Assembly: GCF_031885415.1 (NCBI RefSeq)
Contig: NZ_CP116871.1
Span: forward strand, 2,728,001 to 2,792,000
Reading direction: 5' to 3'
Source: Microbacterium forte
GTDB taxonomy: Bacteria; Actinomycetota; Actinomycetes; Actinomycetales; Microbacteriaceae
Length of the DNA: 64,000 nucleotides
Each line of letters starts with the position of its first letter. Within the stretch, counting starts at the first letter, position 1. The notes under the pieces are model-generated. The model did no database searches. It was not told where the DNA came from and saw only the letters and a program-made list of their open reading frames with translations. This document shows positions 23,591-31,532 of the stretch, one piece after another. Made by a program: the position numbers and the translations under genes.

Positions 23591-26587
23591 ATGCATGACG
23601 ACACCTCGCTCACCGTCGGCCGCGTCAAGCGGGTGCTCGACGAGCGCATCCGCCCGGCCGTCCACTCCGCATCCGTGCCCCTCACGATCGAGGTGAACCA
23701 GCTCCCGGGTGAGCCGATCAGCCCCGCGGACGGGCTCGCTCTCGACTTCGCCCCGGCCTCCGTGCCGAGCATGTGGGGCCCCGCCTGGTCGACGACCTGG
23801 TTCAAGATCACCGGTCGCGTGCCCGCCGAATGGGCCGGCCGCCGGGTCGAGGCCGTCATCGACCTCGGATTCGACATCAACATGCCGGGCTTCCAGTGCG
23901 AGGCGCTCGTCTACCGGCCCGACGGCAGTCCGGTCAAGAGCATCAACCCGCGCAACCAGTGGCTGCCCATCACCGAGGACGCTCACGGGGACGAGCCCGT
24001 CGAGCTGTATCTCGAGGCGGCCGCCAACCCGGTGCTGCTCGACTACCACCCCTTCCTGCCGACGCAGGAGGGCGACATCCAGACGTCGTCCCGCGAGCCG
24101 CTCTATCGCACCCGCCGCATCGACCTCGCCGTCTTCGAGCAGGAGGTCTTCGAGCTGTCCCTCGACCTCGAGGTGCTGTTCGAGCTGCAGGCCGAGCTGC
24201 CGGCGACGTCGCCGAGACGCATGCAGATCCTGCAGGCCATGGACGACGCCCTCGATGTGCTCGATCTGCAGCGCATCGTGCAGACCGCACCCGACGCCCG
24301 CGCTCGCCTGGCAGACGTGCTCGCAGCGCCCGCCGAGGCCAGCGCGCACCGCATCTCGGCGATCGGCCACGCGCACATCGACTCCGCCTGGCTGTGGCCG
24401 GTGCGCGAGACGATCCGCAAGGTGGCCCGCACCACCTCGTCGATGACGACGCTCATCGACGAACAGCCGGACTTCCTCTACGGCATGTCGAGCGCGCAGC
24501 AGTACGCGTGGCTCAAGGAGCACCGGCCCGAGGTGTACGCCAGGGTCAAGGCCGCCGTCGCCGAGGGGCGCTTCCTGCCGCTCGGCGGAATGTGGGTCGA
24601 ATCCGACACCGTGATGCCGACGGGTGAATCGCTCGTGCGCCAGTTCTCGTACGGACAGCGCTTCTTCGAGCGGGAGTTCGGCATCCGTTCGAAGGGCGTC
24701 TGGCTTCCCGACAGCTTCGGCTACTCGCCTGCTCTGCCGCAGCTCATGCGCCGTGCCGGGTTCGAGTGGTTCTTCACGCAGAAGATCTCCTGGAACCAGC
24801 AGAACGTCTTCCCGCACCACTCCTTCCTCTGGGAGGGCATCGACGGATCGCAGGTGTTCACGCACTTCCCCTCGATGGACACCTACAACTCCCAGCTCAG
24901 CGGCATGGAGGTCGCCAAGGCCTCGCGTCAGTTCAAGGAGAACCGCGTGACATCGCGGTCGATCGCCCCGGTGGGCTGGGGCGACGGCGGTGGAGGGACC
25001 ACGCGTGAGATGACAGGCAAGGCGAAGCGCCTCGAGAACCTCGAGGGCAGCGCGCGTGTCGTGTGGGAGCACCCGGACGCCTTCTTCGACGCCGCCCGCG
25101 CCGAGCTGCCGAACCCGGCCGTCTGGGTCGGCGAGCTCTACCTCGAGCTGCACCGCGGAACCCTCACCAGTCAGCACGCCACGAAGGCGCTGCACCGCTG
25201 GGCTGAGCACGCGCTGGTCGAGGCCGAGCTGTGGGCGGCGACGGATGCCGTGCGCACCGGCGCCGCATACCCGCAGGCCGAGTTCGATCGGCTGTGGGAG
25301 ACCGTGCTGCTGCACGAGTTCCACGACATCCTGCCGGGCACGTCGATCGCGTGGGTGCACCGCGAGGCCGTCGAGGTCCTCACGAACGTGCTGTCGGATG
25401 CCCGAGACATCTCCGATGCCGCTCGGCGTTCGCTCGCGGGCGAGGGGGATCGCGAGCTGCGGTTCGTCCCGACGTCGGTCGGTGGCGGTGGACGCGCGCT
25501 CGGGGCGGGCTTCGTCGAGGCGCCTGCCCCGGCATCCGTCATGCTCTCCGGCGAAGACGGCGGGTGGCGCCTCGAGAACGAGCTCGTCTCCGTGCTGATC
25601 TCCTCCGAGGGGCTCATCGTCTCAGCGGTCGACAAGACGTCGGGTCGCGAGGCGGTGGCCGAGGGGCGCGCGGCGAACCTGTTCCAGCTGCACCAGGACT
25701 TCCCGAACATGTGGGACGCGTGGGACATCGACAAGTACTACCGCAACAGCGTCGACGACCTCACCGCGGTCGACTCGATCTCGGCATCCGTCGTCGACGG
25801 CACGGCCTCCGTCGTCGTGACCCGGTCGTTCTCGCAGTCGACGGTCGAGCAGACCATCACCCTCGCGCCCGGTCAGCGCACCGTGCTGCTCCGCAACGAC
25901 ATCGACTGGCACGAGACCGAGAAGCTGCTCAAGCTGGCGTTCCCGCTCGACGTCCAGGCCACGCACACCGAGGCCGAGACGCAGTTCGGCTACCAGGCGC
26001 GCGTGACGCACACGAACACCAGCTGGGAGGCGGCGAAGTTCGAGACCTCGATGCACCGCTTCGTGCTGGTGCGCGAGCAGGACTTCGGCGTCGCGCTCGT
26101 GAACGACTCGATCTACGGGTACGACACCTCGCGCGAGGTGTCGGATGAGGCCGTCACGACCACTGTGCGGCTCTCGTTGCTCCGCGCCCCGCGGTTCCCC
26201 GACCCCGACACCGATCACGGCCACCACCAGATCGAGATCGGGTTCGTGGTCGGTGCGGACGCCGCGATCGCGACCGCCGAGGGCATCCGCCTCAACTCGC
26301 TGCCGACCCTGGTGCGCGGCGCGCACGAGGTCGCGCCGCTCGTGAGCGTCGAGGGCGAGGGCATCGTGGTCTCGGGTGTGAAGCTCGCCGACGACGGCTC
26401 GGGCGACGTGATCGTGCGACTCTACGAGGCGCTCGGGCGCCGTGCGGTCGGGTCGCTCGCTGCGGACTTCGAGCATCAGGAGATCCGCGAGGTCTCTCTG
26501 ATCGAGGACGCGCTGGACGACGGGCGCGTGGGCGGCGAGCTGCGTCTGCGGCCGTTCGAGGTGCGGACGCTGCGCATCGTGCGCTGA
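23591..26587 (+). CDS. GH38 alpha-mannosidase
   Basis: The 998-residue cytoplasmic enzyme has the full GH38 set. GHAHIDSAWLWP supplies zinc ligands His262 and Asp264, WLPDSFGYS contains nucleophile Asp374, and GWGDGGGG and LLHEFHDILPG (third zinc-site His) follow. The N-terminal ~255 residues form the usual helical/beta domain and the C-terminal ~430 residues the beta domains. GH38 enzymes are retaining zinc mannosidases cutting alpha-1,2/1,3/1,6 linkages. No signal peptide is present. It would trim imported oligomannose alongside the GH92 enzyme. Confidence 0.92.
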   Translation: MHDDTSLTVGRVKRVLDERIRPAVHSASVPLTIEVNQLPGEPISPADGLALDFAPASVPSMWGPAWSTTWFKITGRVPAEWAGRRVEAVIDLGFDINMPGFQCEALVYRPDGSPVKSINPRNQWLPITEDAHGDEPVELYLEAAANPVLLDYHPFLPTQEGDIQTSSREPLYRTRRIDLAVFEQEVFELSLDLEVLFELQAELPATSPRRMQILQAMDDALDVLDLQRIVQTAPDARARLADVLAAPAEASAHRISAIGHAHIDSAWLWPVRETIRKVARTTSSMTTLIDEQPDFLYGMSSAQQYAWLKEHRPEVYARVKAAVAEGRFLPLGGMWVESDTVMPTGESLVRQFSYGQRFFEREFGIRSKGVWLPDSFGYSPALPQLMRRAGFEWFFTQKISWNQQNVFPHHSFLWEGIDGSQVFTHFPSMDTYNSQLSGMEVAKASRQFKENRVTSRSIAPVGWGDGGGGTTREMTGKAKRLENLEGSARVVWEHPDAFFDAARAELPNPAVWVGELYLELHRGTLTSQHATKALHRWAEHALVEAELWAATDAVRTGAAYPQAEFDRLWETVLLHEFHDILPGTSIAWVHREAVEVLTNVLSDARDISDAARRSLAGEGDRELRFVPTSVGGGGRALGAGFVEAPAPASVMLSGEDGGWRLENELVSVLISSEGLIVSAVDKTSGREAVAEGRAANLFQLHQDFPNMWDAWDIDKYYRNSVDDLTAVDSISASVVDGTASVVVTRSFSQSTVEQTITLAPGQRTVLLRNDIDWHETEKLLKLAFPLDVQATHTEAETQFGYQARVTHTNTSWEAAKFETSMHRFVLVREQDFGVALVNDSIYGYDTSREVSDEAVTTTVRLSLLRAPRFPDPDTDHGHHQIEIGFVVGADAAIATAEGIRLNSLPTLVRGAHEVAPLVSVEGEGIVVSGVKLADDGSGDVIVRLYEALGRRAVGSLAADFEHQEIREVSLIEDALDDGRVGGELRLRPFEVRTLRIVR

Positions 26588-26647
26588 GACCTGCGTCATC
26601 CGCGGTCGCCATTGTGGCGGGCTGCCTCATGGGAGGACGATGGGCGG

Positions 26648-27058
26648 ATGGCGACAGTCGATGACGTTCGAGAGATCGCGCTCGCGCTGCCCGGTGTGAC
26701 CGAGCGCGTCGGTGGTCACACGGGCGAGCCCTCCTGGCGGCTGCCGAGCGGTCAGATCGCCTGGGTGCGCGGCGCCAGCAAGGTCGATCTGCGCCAGCTC
26801 GCAGATCTCGGGCTCGTCTGGCCCGACGGGCCGGTGCTGGGCGTGCGAGTCGCGAGCCTCGAGGAGAAGGCGATGCTGCTGGCGGCAGAGCCCGAGGGTC
26901 TGTTCTCGATTCCGCACTTCGACGGATACCCCGGCCTGCTGGTGCAGCTCGACGCGGTCGAGCGCGACCGGCTGGCCGAGATCATCGCTGACGCGTGGCT
27001 CGTGCGGGCTCCGGTGCTCGTCGCGAAGCAGTGGCTCGCGGAGCGCGGTCTCGACTGA
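26648..27058 (+). CDS. MmcQ/YjbR-family protein
   Basis: The 136-residue protein shows the small MmcQ/YjbR (CyaY-like fold) pattern: VREIALALPGVTERVGGHTGEPSWRLPSG at the start, then a core with repeated charged/hydrophobic strands (EEKAMLLAAEPEGLFSIPHFDGYPGLLVQLD). Members are often annotated as DNA-binding, without firm function. GGAGG at 26632-26636 is 11 nt from ATG 26648. It is a single gene, directly abutting the convergent gene at 27059. Confidence 0.72.
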   Translation: MATVDDVREIALALPGVTERVGGHTGEPSWRLPSGQIAWVRGASKVDLRQLADLGLVWPDGPVLGVRVASLEEKAMLLAAEPEGLFSIPHFDGYPGLLVQLDAVERDRLAEIIADAWLVRAPVLVAKQWLAERGLD

Positions 27059-27715
27059 TCAGGTCGCCGTCAAGAACGGCCGGGCGGCGTCTAGGAAGGC
27101 GCGAGGTTCATCGGCCCACAACCGGATGCGGTCGACGTGGTGCACTCCGCCCTTCGGTGCGAGACCAGGGAGCCGGATCGCGACCGGGCGTTCGAGCTCG
27201 ATCTCGATGTTGGTCTCGTCCTGCATCCGCTCGGCGTACTCCGACCCCGTGATGCGTGGCTGCTTGGGCTGGTCGACGCGGCGGTCGATCGCGACCGACG
27301 CGATGTCGGCCCACCCGATCGGCACATCGAGCTCGAGTCCGCTGCGCACCCGCACTCCGTCGGGCCCCACCGAATGCGGCCGCATGAGCATCGCGCACAG
27401 CAGGCCGACCATCCAGGTGACGCCCCAGATGCCGAGCACCAGCAGCGTGATCCGCACGGCGGGCCACTGGTGCACGATGAGGTCGAGGATCGGGATCTCG
27501 ACAGCGGAGAGGCCGATGAAGATGAACAGCACCGTGAGCACGGGGCGGTGGTAGCCGATTCCCGTGCCGCCCTTCGGGACTGCGGGGCGGCGGGCGATCG
27601 CACGGGCGATGCTCGAGTAGACGCGAAGCTCGGCGATCCATGCGCGATGGAGGAAGCTGAGGATGCGCGCGATCGGGGTCGGGCTCGGAGCGGTCGTCTG
27701 CAGCTGCTCGGTCAT
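27059..27715 (-). CDS. Membrane protein with two spans and a PH-like cytoplasmic domain
   Basis: The 218-residue protein is not recognised by name. It has two hydrophobic segments (about 58-80 and 86-112), then a soluble C-terminal half beginning MRPHSVGPDGVRVRSGLELDVPIGWADI. That pattern resembles bacterial PH domains, in which a short strand-rich domain follows two membrane helices. It overlaps the MarR gene by 4 bp (ATGA) and so is co-expressed with it. The gene at 28232 has the same general plan. Confidence 0.65.
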   Translation of the reverse strand: MTEQLQTTAPSPTPIARILSFLHRAWIAELRVYSSIARAIARRPAVPKGGTGIGYHRPVLTVLFIFIGLSAVEIPILDLIVHQWPAVRITLLVLGIWGVTWMVGLLCAMLMRPHSVGPDGVRVRSGLELDVPIGWADIASVAIDRRVDQPKQPRITGSEYAERMQDETNIEIELERPVAIRLPGLAPKGGVHHVDRIRLWADEPRAFLDAARPFLTAT

Positions 27716-28197
27716 GCGGCGTCTCCGCGAGGGGAGGGGGCGCCCGCGCTTTCGGGAGCGGGCGTGGCGGCGGTGGTCACGAGGTGCTCGAGGTGTGCGG
27801 CCACGGCCGAGAGGCCGCGCTCGACGGCCGCACGGTCGGCGGGGTCGATCGCCGACAGCAGAGTCTCGTTGAGCTGCGCGTGCTCGTCCTGCATCCGCGC
27901 CATCGTCGCGGTGGCGGCCTCGGTCAGCTCGACCAGGACGGCGCGTCGATCGGTCGGGTGCGGGGTGCGCCGGACATGCCCCGACTTCTCGAGCGCATCG
28001 ACGAGCCCCGTAATGTTGCGAGGGGTGACATCGCAGAGCTGTGCCAGTGTCTGCTGCGTCGACGGCCCGGCGTGCTGAAGAACCCAGAGCAGGTGCACGC
28101 GGGCTGTCGTGAGTCCGGTGCCGTCGAAAGCGCGGGCCATGTCCCTCTGGAAGAGGTCTGCGATCAGCAGGAGGCGATCGACGAAGAGCGGTTCCAT
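27712..28197 (-). CDS. MarR-family transcriptional regulator
   Basis: The 161-residue winged-helix regulator has the MarR core TLAQLCDVTPRNITGLVDALEKSGHVRRTPHPTDRRAVLVELT, with the DxR wing motif (PTDRRA). The last ~20 residues are Ala/Pro-rich. It probably represses itself and the co-translated membrane protein at 27059, using the near-palindrome in its upstream region. Ligand unknown. Confidence 0.86.
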   Translation of the reverse strand: MEPLFVDRLLLIADLFQRDMARAFDGTGLTTARVHLLWVLQHAGPSTQQTLAQLCDVTPRNITGLVDALEKSGHVRRTPHPTDRRAVLVELTEAATATMARMQDEHAQLNETLLSAIDPADRAAVERGLSAVAAHLEHLVTTAATPAPESAGAPSPRGDAA

Positions 28198-28206
28198 GAT
28201 TGTGAT

Positions 28207-28223
28207 GGTACTACATAGTTACC
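28207..28223 (-). promoter_or_regulatory. Probable MarR operator
   Basis: An AT-rich near-palindrome around ACTACATAGT (28210-28219), flanked by GGTA and TACC, lies 10-26 nt upstream of the MarR start, in an otherwise GC-rich region. Position and symmetry suggest an autoregulatory site. Confidence 0.5.
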
Positions 28224-28231
28224 TATCTTCA

Positions 28232-29008
28232 CTAGGTTGTCGCTGAGCCGGGTGCGAGGCTCTGCTCGACCGCCCGCATCGCCGTGATGCCGTCCGTCAG
28301 CGCCTGGCGACGGTCGGGGGCGTCGCGGAAGAGCATGATCACGGCTGCGACCGCCGCCGGGTCCGACCCCAGATGATGGGCGTCGATGATCGCGGGCGTG
28401 CGACCGGCGATCGAGACCGTCAGCTTCGGGCCATGCGGTCCGACGAGGTCGACGGCGCCGATCTCCTCCCAAGGGACGTCGAACGACGAGGCTCCGCGCA
28501 CACCGTGCAATCCGCGGCGGTCGAGGACGAGACCGAGCGGCGTGCGGAGGGACAGGAGCTCCCGTCCGAGTCCGACGAGCGAGACGAGTCCGAGCACGTA
28601 CGGACCCCACTCGAGAAGCCGTCCGCCCATCGTCGGAAGCTCGAGTGTCTGGACGAGGAGATTCACCACGGCGGGGAGCACGCCGACGGTCGGGACGAGC
28701 CAGAGCACCGCGCGCGCGCCGCCGGACGGCGTGAAACGCAGGGGACCGACTGTCGAGATCCGGACGAGGCGTTCCCGCAGCGACCTCGCGCGGACGACGA
28801 GCGCGACGGCCAGCGTGCCGGCGTAGACGGCGAGTGACAGCATGACGAGTCGGAATCCCGACCGCCCGTCGACTATGGCGAGCAGCAGGGGCAGAAGCGG
28901 GAGTACGCCGACGAGCATCAGTGCTGCAACGGGGAAGTGCCCCTTCGGATGTACGGACCGGGAACCGTCGACGATGCGAGGTGATCGGGCGATCGTCTTC
29001 ATCAGCAT
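28232..29008 (-). CDS. Four-span membrane protein with PH-like C-terminus
   Basis: The 258-residue protein of unknown function has four hydrophobic segments (about 25-45, 51-72, 95-117, 130-150). A soluble part follows (from RTPLGLVLDRRGLHGVRGASSFDVPWEEIGAVDLVG) that looks like a small PH-type domain. The start is chosen at ATG 29008, 4 bp after the stop of the preceding gene; ATG 29002 is an alternative. It ends the minus-strand cassette that starts at 31412, and its plan resembles the MarR-linked protein at 27059. Confidence 0.62.
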   Translation of the reverse strand: MLMKTIARSPRIVDGSRSVHPKGHFPVAALMLVGVLPLLPLLLAIVDGRSGFRLVMLSLAVYAGTLAVALVVRARSLRERLVRISTVGPLRFTPSGGARAVLWLVPTVGVLPAVVNLLVQTLELPTMGGRLLEWGPYVLGLVSLVGLGRELLSLRTPLGLVLDRRGLHGVRGASSFDVPWEEIGAVDLVGPHGPKLTVSIAGRTPAIIDAHHLGSDPAAVAAVIMLFRDAPDRRQALTDGITAMRAVEQSLAPGSATT

Positions 29009-29012
29009 CCGT

Positions 29013-30140
29013 TCAGCCTGCCAGCTGAGGCGGCTGCCAGAAGCGCGTGCCGTCCTCGAGCCACTCGTCGATCGACTCGCGGGCATCGACCGGCACCCAC
29101 GCCTCCCAGGCCCACGTCGCTGCGGACCCGACAGTGACCGTGGCGACGACCGCGCCGCCGATGACCCATCCGAGAGGTCCTCCTGCTGCGGCTATGGCGC
29201 CGCCGGCCGCCGCACCGCCTGCCGCTCCTCCGAGCGCTCCGGCGATCTGGGACGAGCCCGATTCGCCCTCTGCGATCGCGGCGCCGATCGTGACGATCTC
29301 GATGGCCGGTCCGACGATGGGGATGATCTTGCCGATCCGACTCACCTGTTCGACGTGGTCGAGCAGCTCTTCCATGCCCTCGCGGATGGCTCGCGGATTG
29401 GCGGCCTCGGCCGCTGCATGCGTAGCGGGATTGCCGGATCGGAGCTGGTCCGTGAACGTGTCGGCGTCGGTCTGCATCTGCTGAGCCAGGGTCCGCCACT
29501 CCGCCAGGTCGCGCTCGGTGCGAGCGTCGGCGGTTTCGAGCGCGGCGTCGACGACTGTCTTGTTCGGATCCGTGGCGCTGAGTTCGCCGAGGAGTCCGTC
29601 GAGCGGCGACAGATCCCCGAGGCACGCGATCAGCGGGGCGAAGTTCTCCGAGCACCACGTCTCGAGCTCACCCCACCACGTACCGACGCGCGTGGCGAGG
29701 TCGTTGTACGTGGTCACCTTCGAGATGAAGGCATCCCATTCGGCGGTCAGCTGAGGGTCGGCGTCAGGCGCCGGGCACGCGGAGAGATCGGTTGTCGGCT
29801 CCATCACGACCTTGCCGTGGACGGTGAGCCCGCGGTCGGCCGCCTGAGTCAGGTAGGAGTCGAAGTCCTCGCGGCCACGGTCGAGCCGATTCGCATAGGC
29901 GTGGATCACGGGTGAGGCATCACCCAGGTACTTCATGGCGGGACTGCAGCGGTTCCGCACGGCGGTGGCGGTGCGCTGGAACGCGCTGCCCGCCTCTCCT
30001 CGCAGGTAGTTCTCGCTCTGGCCCGCGACGTAGGCGAGCTCGAGGTCGACCTCGACGAGCGAGGAGCTCATGCGGGACATCCAATCACCGAGCGCCCGGA
30101 CGGCTGTCGGATCGCCGGGGATGCGGAGACTGATGCTCAT
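29013..30140 (-). CDS. Large helical protein with glycine-zipper segment, type VII secretion-like
   Basis: The 375-residue protein has a helical N-terminal ~100 residues (GDPTAVRALGDWMSRMSSSL, AGQSENYLRGEAGSAFQ) like WXG100/LXG-type secreted proteins. A middle helical region contains TWWGELETW. A strongly glycine/alanine-rich segment (about 300-345, GALGGAAGGAAAGGAIAAAGGPLGW) could insert in or span a membrane. It overlaps the 98-residue helical protein gene by 4 bp. Proteins of this plan often accompany type VII effectors. I see no recognisable toxin domain, so effector function is not claimed. Confidence 0.55.
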   Translation of the reverse strand: MSISLRIPGDPTAVRALGDWMSRMSSSLVEVDLELAYVAGQSENYLRGEAGSAFQRTATAVRNRCSPAMKYLGDASPVIHAYANRLDRGREDFDSYLTQAADRGLTVHGKVVMEPTTDLSACPAPDADPQLTAEWDAFISKVTTYNDLATRVGTWWGELETWCSENFAPLIACLGDLSPLDGLLGELSATDPNKTVVDAALETADARTERDLAEWRTLAQQMQTDADTFTDQLRSGNPATHAAAEAANPRAIREGMEELLDHVEQVSRIGKIIPIVGPAIEIVTIGAAIAEGESGSSQIAGALGGAAGGAAAGGAIAAAGGPLGWVIGGAVVATVTVGSAATWAWEAWVPVDARESIDEWLEDGTRFWQPPQLAG

Positions 30141-30433
30141 CGCCCGTCCAGCTCCTCTTCGATGTCGCGGATGTGGTCGGCTATCTCTTCGTTCTTCACC
30201 GTCATGTCGTCGAGGACGTCGTTCGTGATGGCCGACAGCCCCCTCGTGGCGTCGTTCGCGACGCCGGCCGCCTCGGCTCCAGCCGACGCGATCAGAGCGA
30301 TGATCGACGTGGCGATACCCGCGTCGGGCGCGGAGGGAAGATCCGAGAGCGTGGCGTCGGACTCGTCGATGCGGGCGATCACCTCTCGAAGGCGGATCTC
30401 CATGCCGTCCCGATCCACATAGATGTCCGTCAC
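30137..30433 (-). CDS. Small helical (WXG100-like) protein
   Basis: The 98-residue acidic helical protein starts at GTG 30433, which overlaps the stop of the preceding gene (GTGA). It has two long helices separated near residues 32-36 (DLPSAPDAG) and ends with a highly charged helix (MTVKNEEIADHIRDIEEELDG). Size and helical hairpin shape fit ESX/WXG100 partners, but there is no Trp-x-Gly motif, so the match is by form only. It probably pairs with the 375-residue product encoded next. Confidence 0.55.
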   Translation of the reverse strand: MTDIYVDRDGMEIRLREVIARIDESDATLSDLPSAPDAGIATSIIALIASAGAEAAGVANDATRGLSAITNDVLDDMTVKNEEIADHIRDIEEELDGR

Positions 30434-30738
30434 GCGAGTCGCCCTCCCGTGCGCAGGGATGCCGGAACGGGGAGATCGAATGCCACGATGTCGAACGCCT
30501 GGACCTGTTTCACGCGGCCGAGTTCGGGAGTCTGCAGCATGACCCACGGCTGCGCCTCGCCGCAGCACGCCGCGAGGCGATCGAGCGCCGTGTAGGCGAG
30601 AAGCCCGGTCCGTCCGTCGGTCAGCGGGCGGACGGCAAACTGCCTTCCCTGGTCTTCGGGAAGATCGATCACCGGAAGGTAGAGCACCGGCGGCACGATC
30701 GTGCCTCCGGTCGCCGCTATCGGCTGGCTGTTCCACAT
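30430..30738 (-). CDS. Small SAV_915/SseB-like protein
   Basis: The 102-residue soluble protein has the order VLYLPVIDL, RPLTDGRTGLLAYTALDRLAACCGEAQPWVML and a Val/Phe-rich C-terminus. This resembles small SseB/SAV_915-type proteins often found beside type VII secretion or toxin loci in actinobacteria. Function is unknown. GGGGG lies 8 nt before ATG 30738 and the stop overlaps the next gene's GTG start. Confidence 0.5.
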   Translation of the reverse strand: MWNSQPIAATGGTIVPPVLYLPVIDLPEDQGRQFAVRPLTDGRTGLLAYTALDRLAACCGEAQPWVMLQTPELGRVKQVQAFDIVAFDLPVPASLRTGGRLA

Positions 30739-30821
30739 CTCGTTGCCCCCTCGGTCGTGGATATGGCGCCGATCATACCCGCCCGTGGCGGCTCAGCCGT
30801 CCGGCTGCGACGCTCGGATCG

Positions 30822-31412
30822 TCACGCCGGGTCGAGCCTCAGCACCTCGGGCGACTCGCCTCCCGCGACCTCGTCGGCGACGCGGATGCTGCGCGCCAGG
30901 TCGTCGAGAGCGCCGTCGAGCGTGCCGAAGCGTTCGCGGTCGCTGCACATCGCGGTCAGTGTCACCAGATGCGTGCCGGTGTCCCAGGTGTAGGTGGCGA
31001 AAGGCGGTGACGCGGGCGACGGCGGCATCGCGACCACGAGCTTCTCTCCCGTGCCCAGCCACCGGCTCGAGAACGACTGGGTGTCGTCATAGTCCATCGG
31101 CATCGATGCGCGAGCGACCCGCACCTGAGGGGTCAGCGCCTGCACGGTGGCCATCGCGACGACCAGCTCCGGATCAGCCTTCCACGTCCACACGAGCACG
31201 CGACCGTCCGCCCGACGCATCAGCATCGGCGCCGCCTGGCTCATCGCCCACGCGCCGATCCGCGAACCCGGGCGCTCGGTGACGCCGATCGCCGAGTTCA
31301 CCTGCCCCAGCAGCATCCTTATCGCAGCCTTGCGATGCCGGCGCCCCTTCCAGCCGAGCGAATCGGTGACGGGGATCCACAACCGGGGGTCGGCGTCGGC
31401 AGTCAGTCGCAT
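30822..31412 (-). CDS. Hypothetical soluble protein at the head of the type VII-like cassette
   Basis: The 196-residue protein has no signal peptide or membrane segment and no domain I recognise. It is beta-rich and ends with a regular helix (ERFGTLDGALDDLARSIRVADEV). The -10 box TAGCGT (31424 to 31419) ends exactly 6 nt before ATG 31412, so the mRNA is probably leaderless; the GGAGG in that 6-nt gap is too close to act as a ribosome site. An 83-bp gap separates it from the next gene. Confidence 0.6.
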   Translation of the reverse strand: MRLTADADPRLWIPVTDSLGWKGRRHRKAAIRMLLGQVNSAIGVTERPGSRIGAWAMSQAAPMLMRRADGRVLVWTWKADPELVVAMATVQALTPQVRVARASMPMDYDDTQSFSSRWLGTGEKLVVAMPPSPASPPFATYTWDTGTHLVTLTAMCSDRERFGTLDGALDDLARSIRVADEVAGGESPEVLRLDPA

Positions 31413-31418
31413 GCCTCC

Positions 31419-31424
31419 ACGCTA
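31419..31424 (-). promoter_or_regulatory. -10 box for leaderless expression of the 31412 gene
   Basis: TAGCGT on the minus strand, 6 nt from ATG 31412. No clear -35. Confidence 0.5.
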
Positions 31425-31532
31425 GGGGGTGAGGCTGAGGGATGCCGGTATGCCTCGGCGGCCCGATCAGGCCCCTCAGGTAGAGTGGCCAGCGCCCGAT
31501 CGGGCTCTTTGACCGCCGTACCGTAAGGCAGA

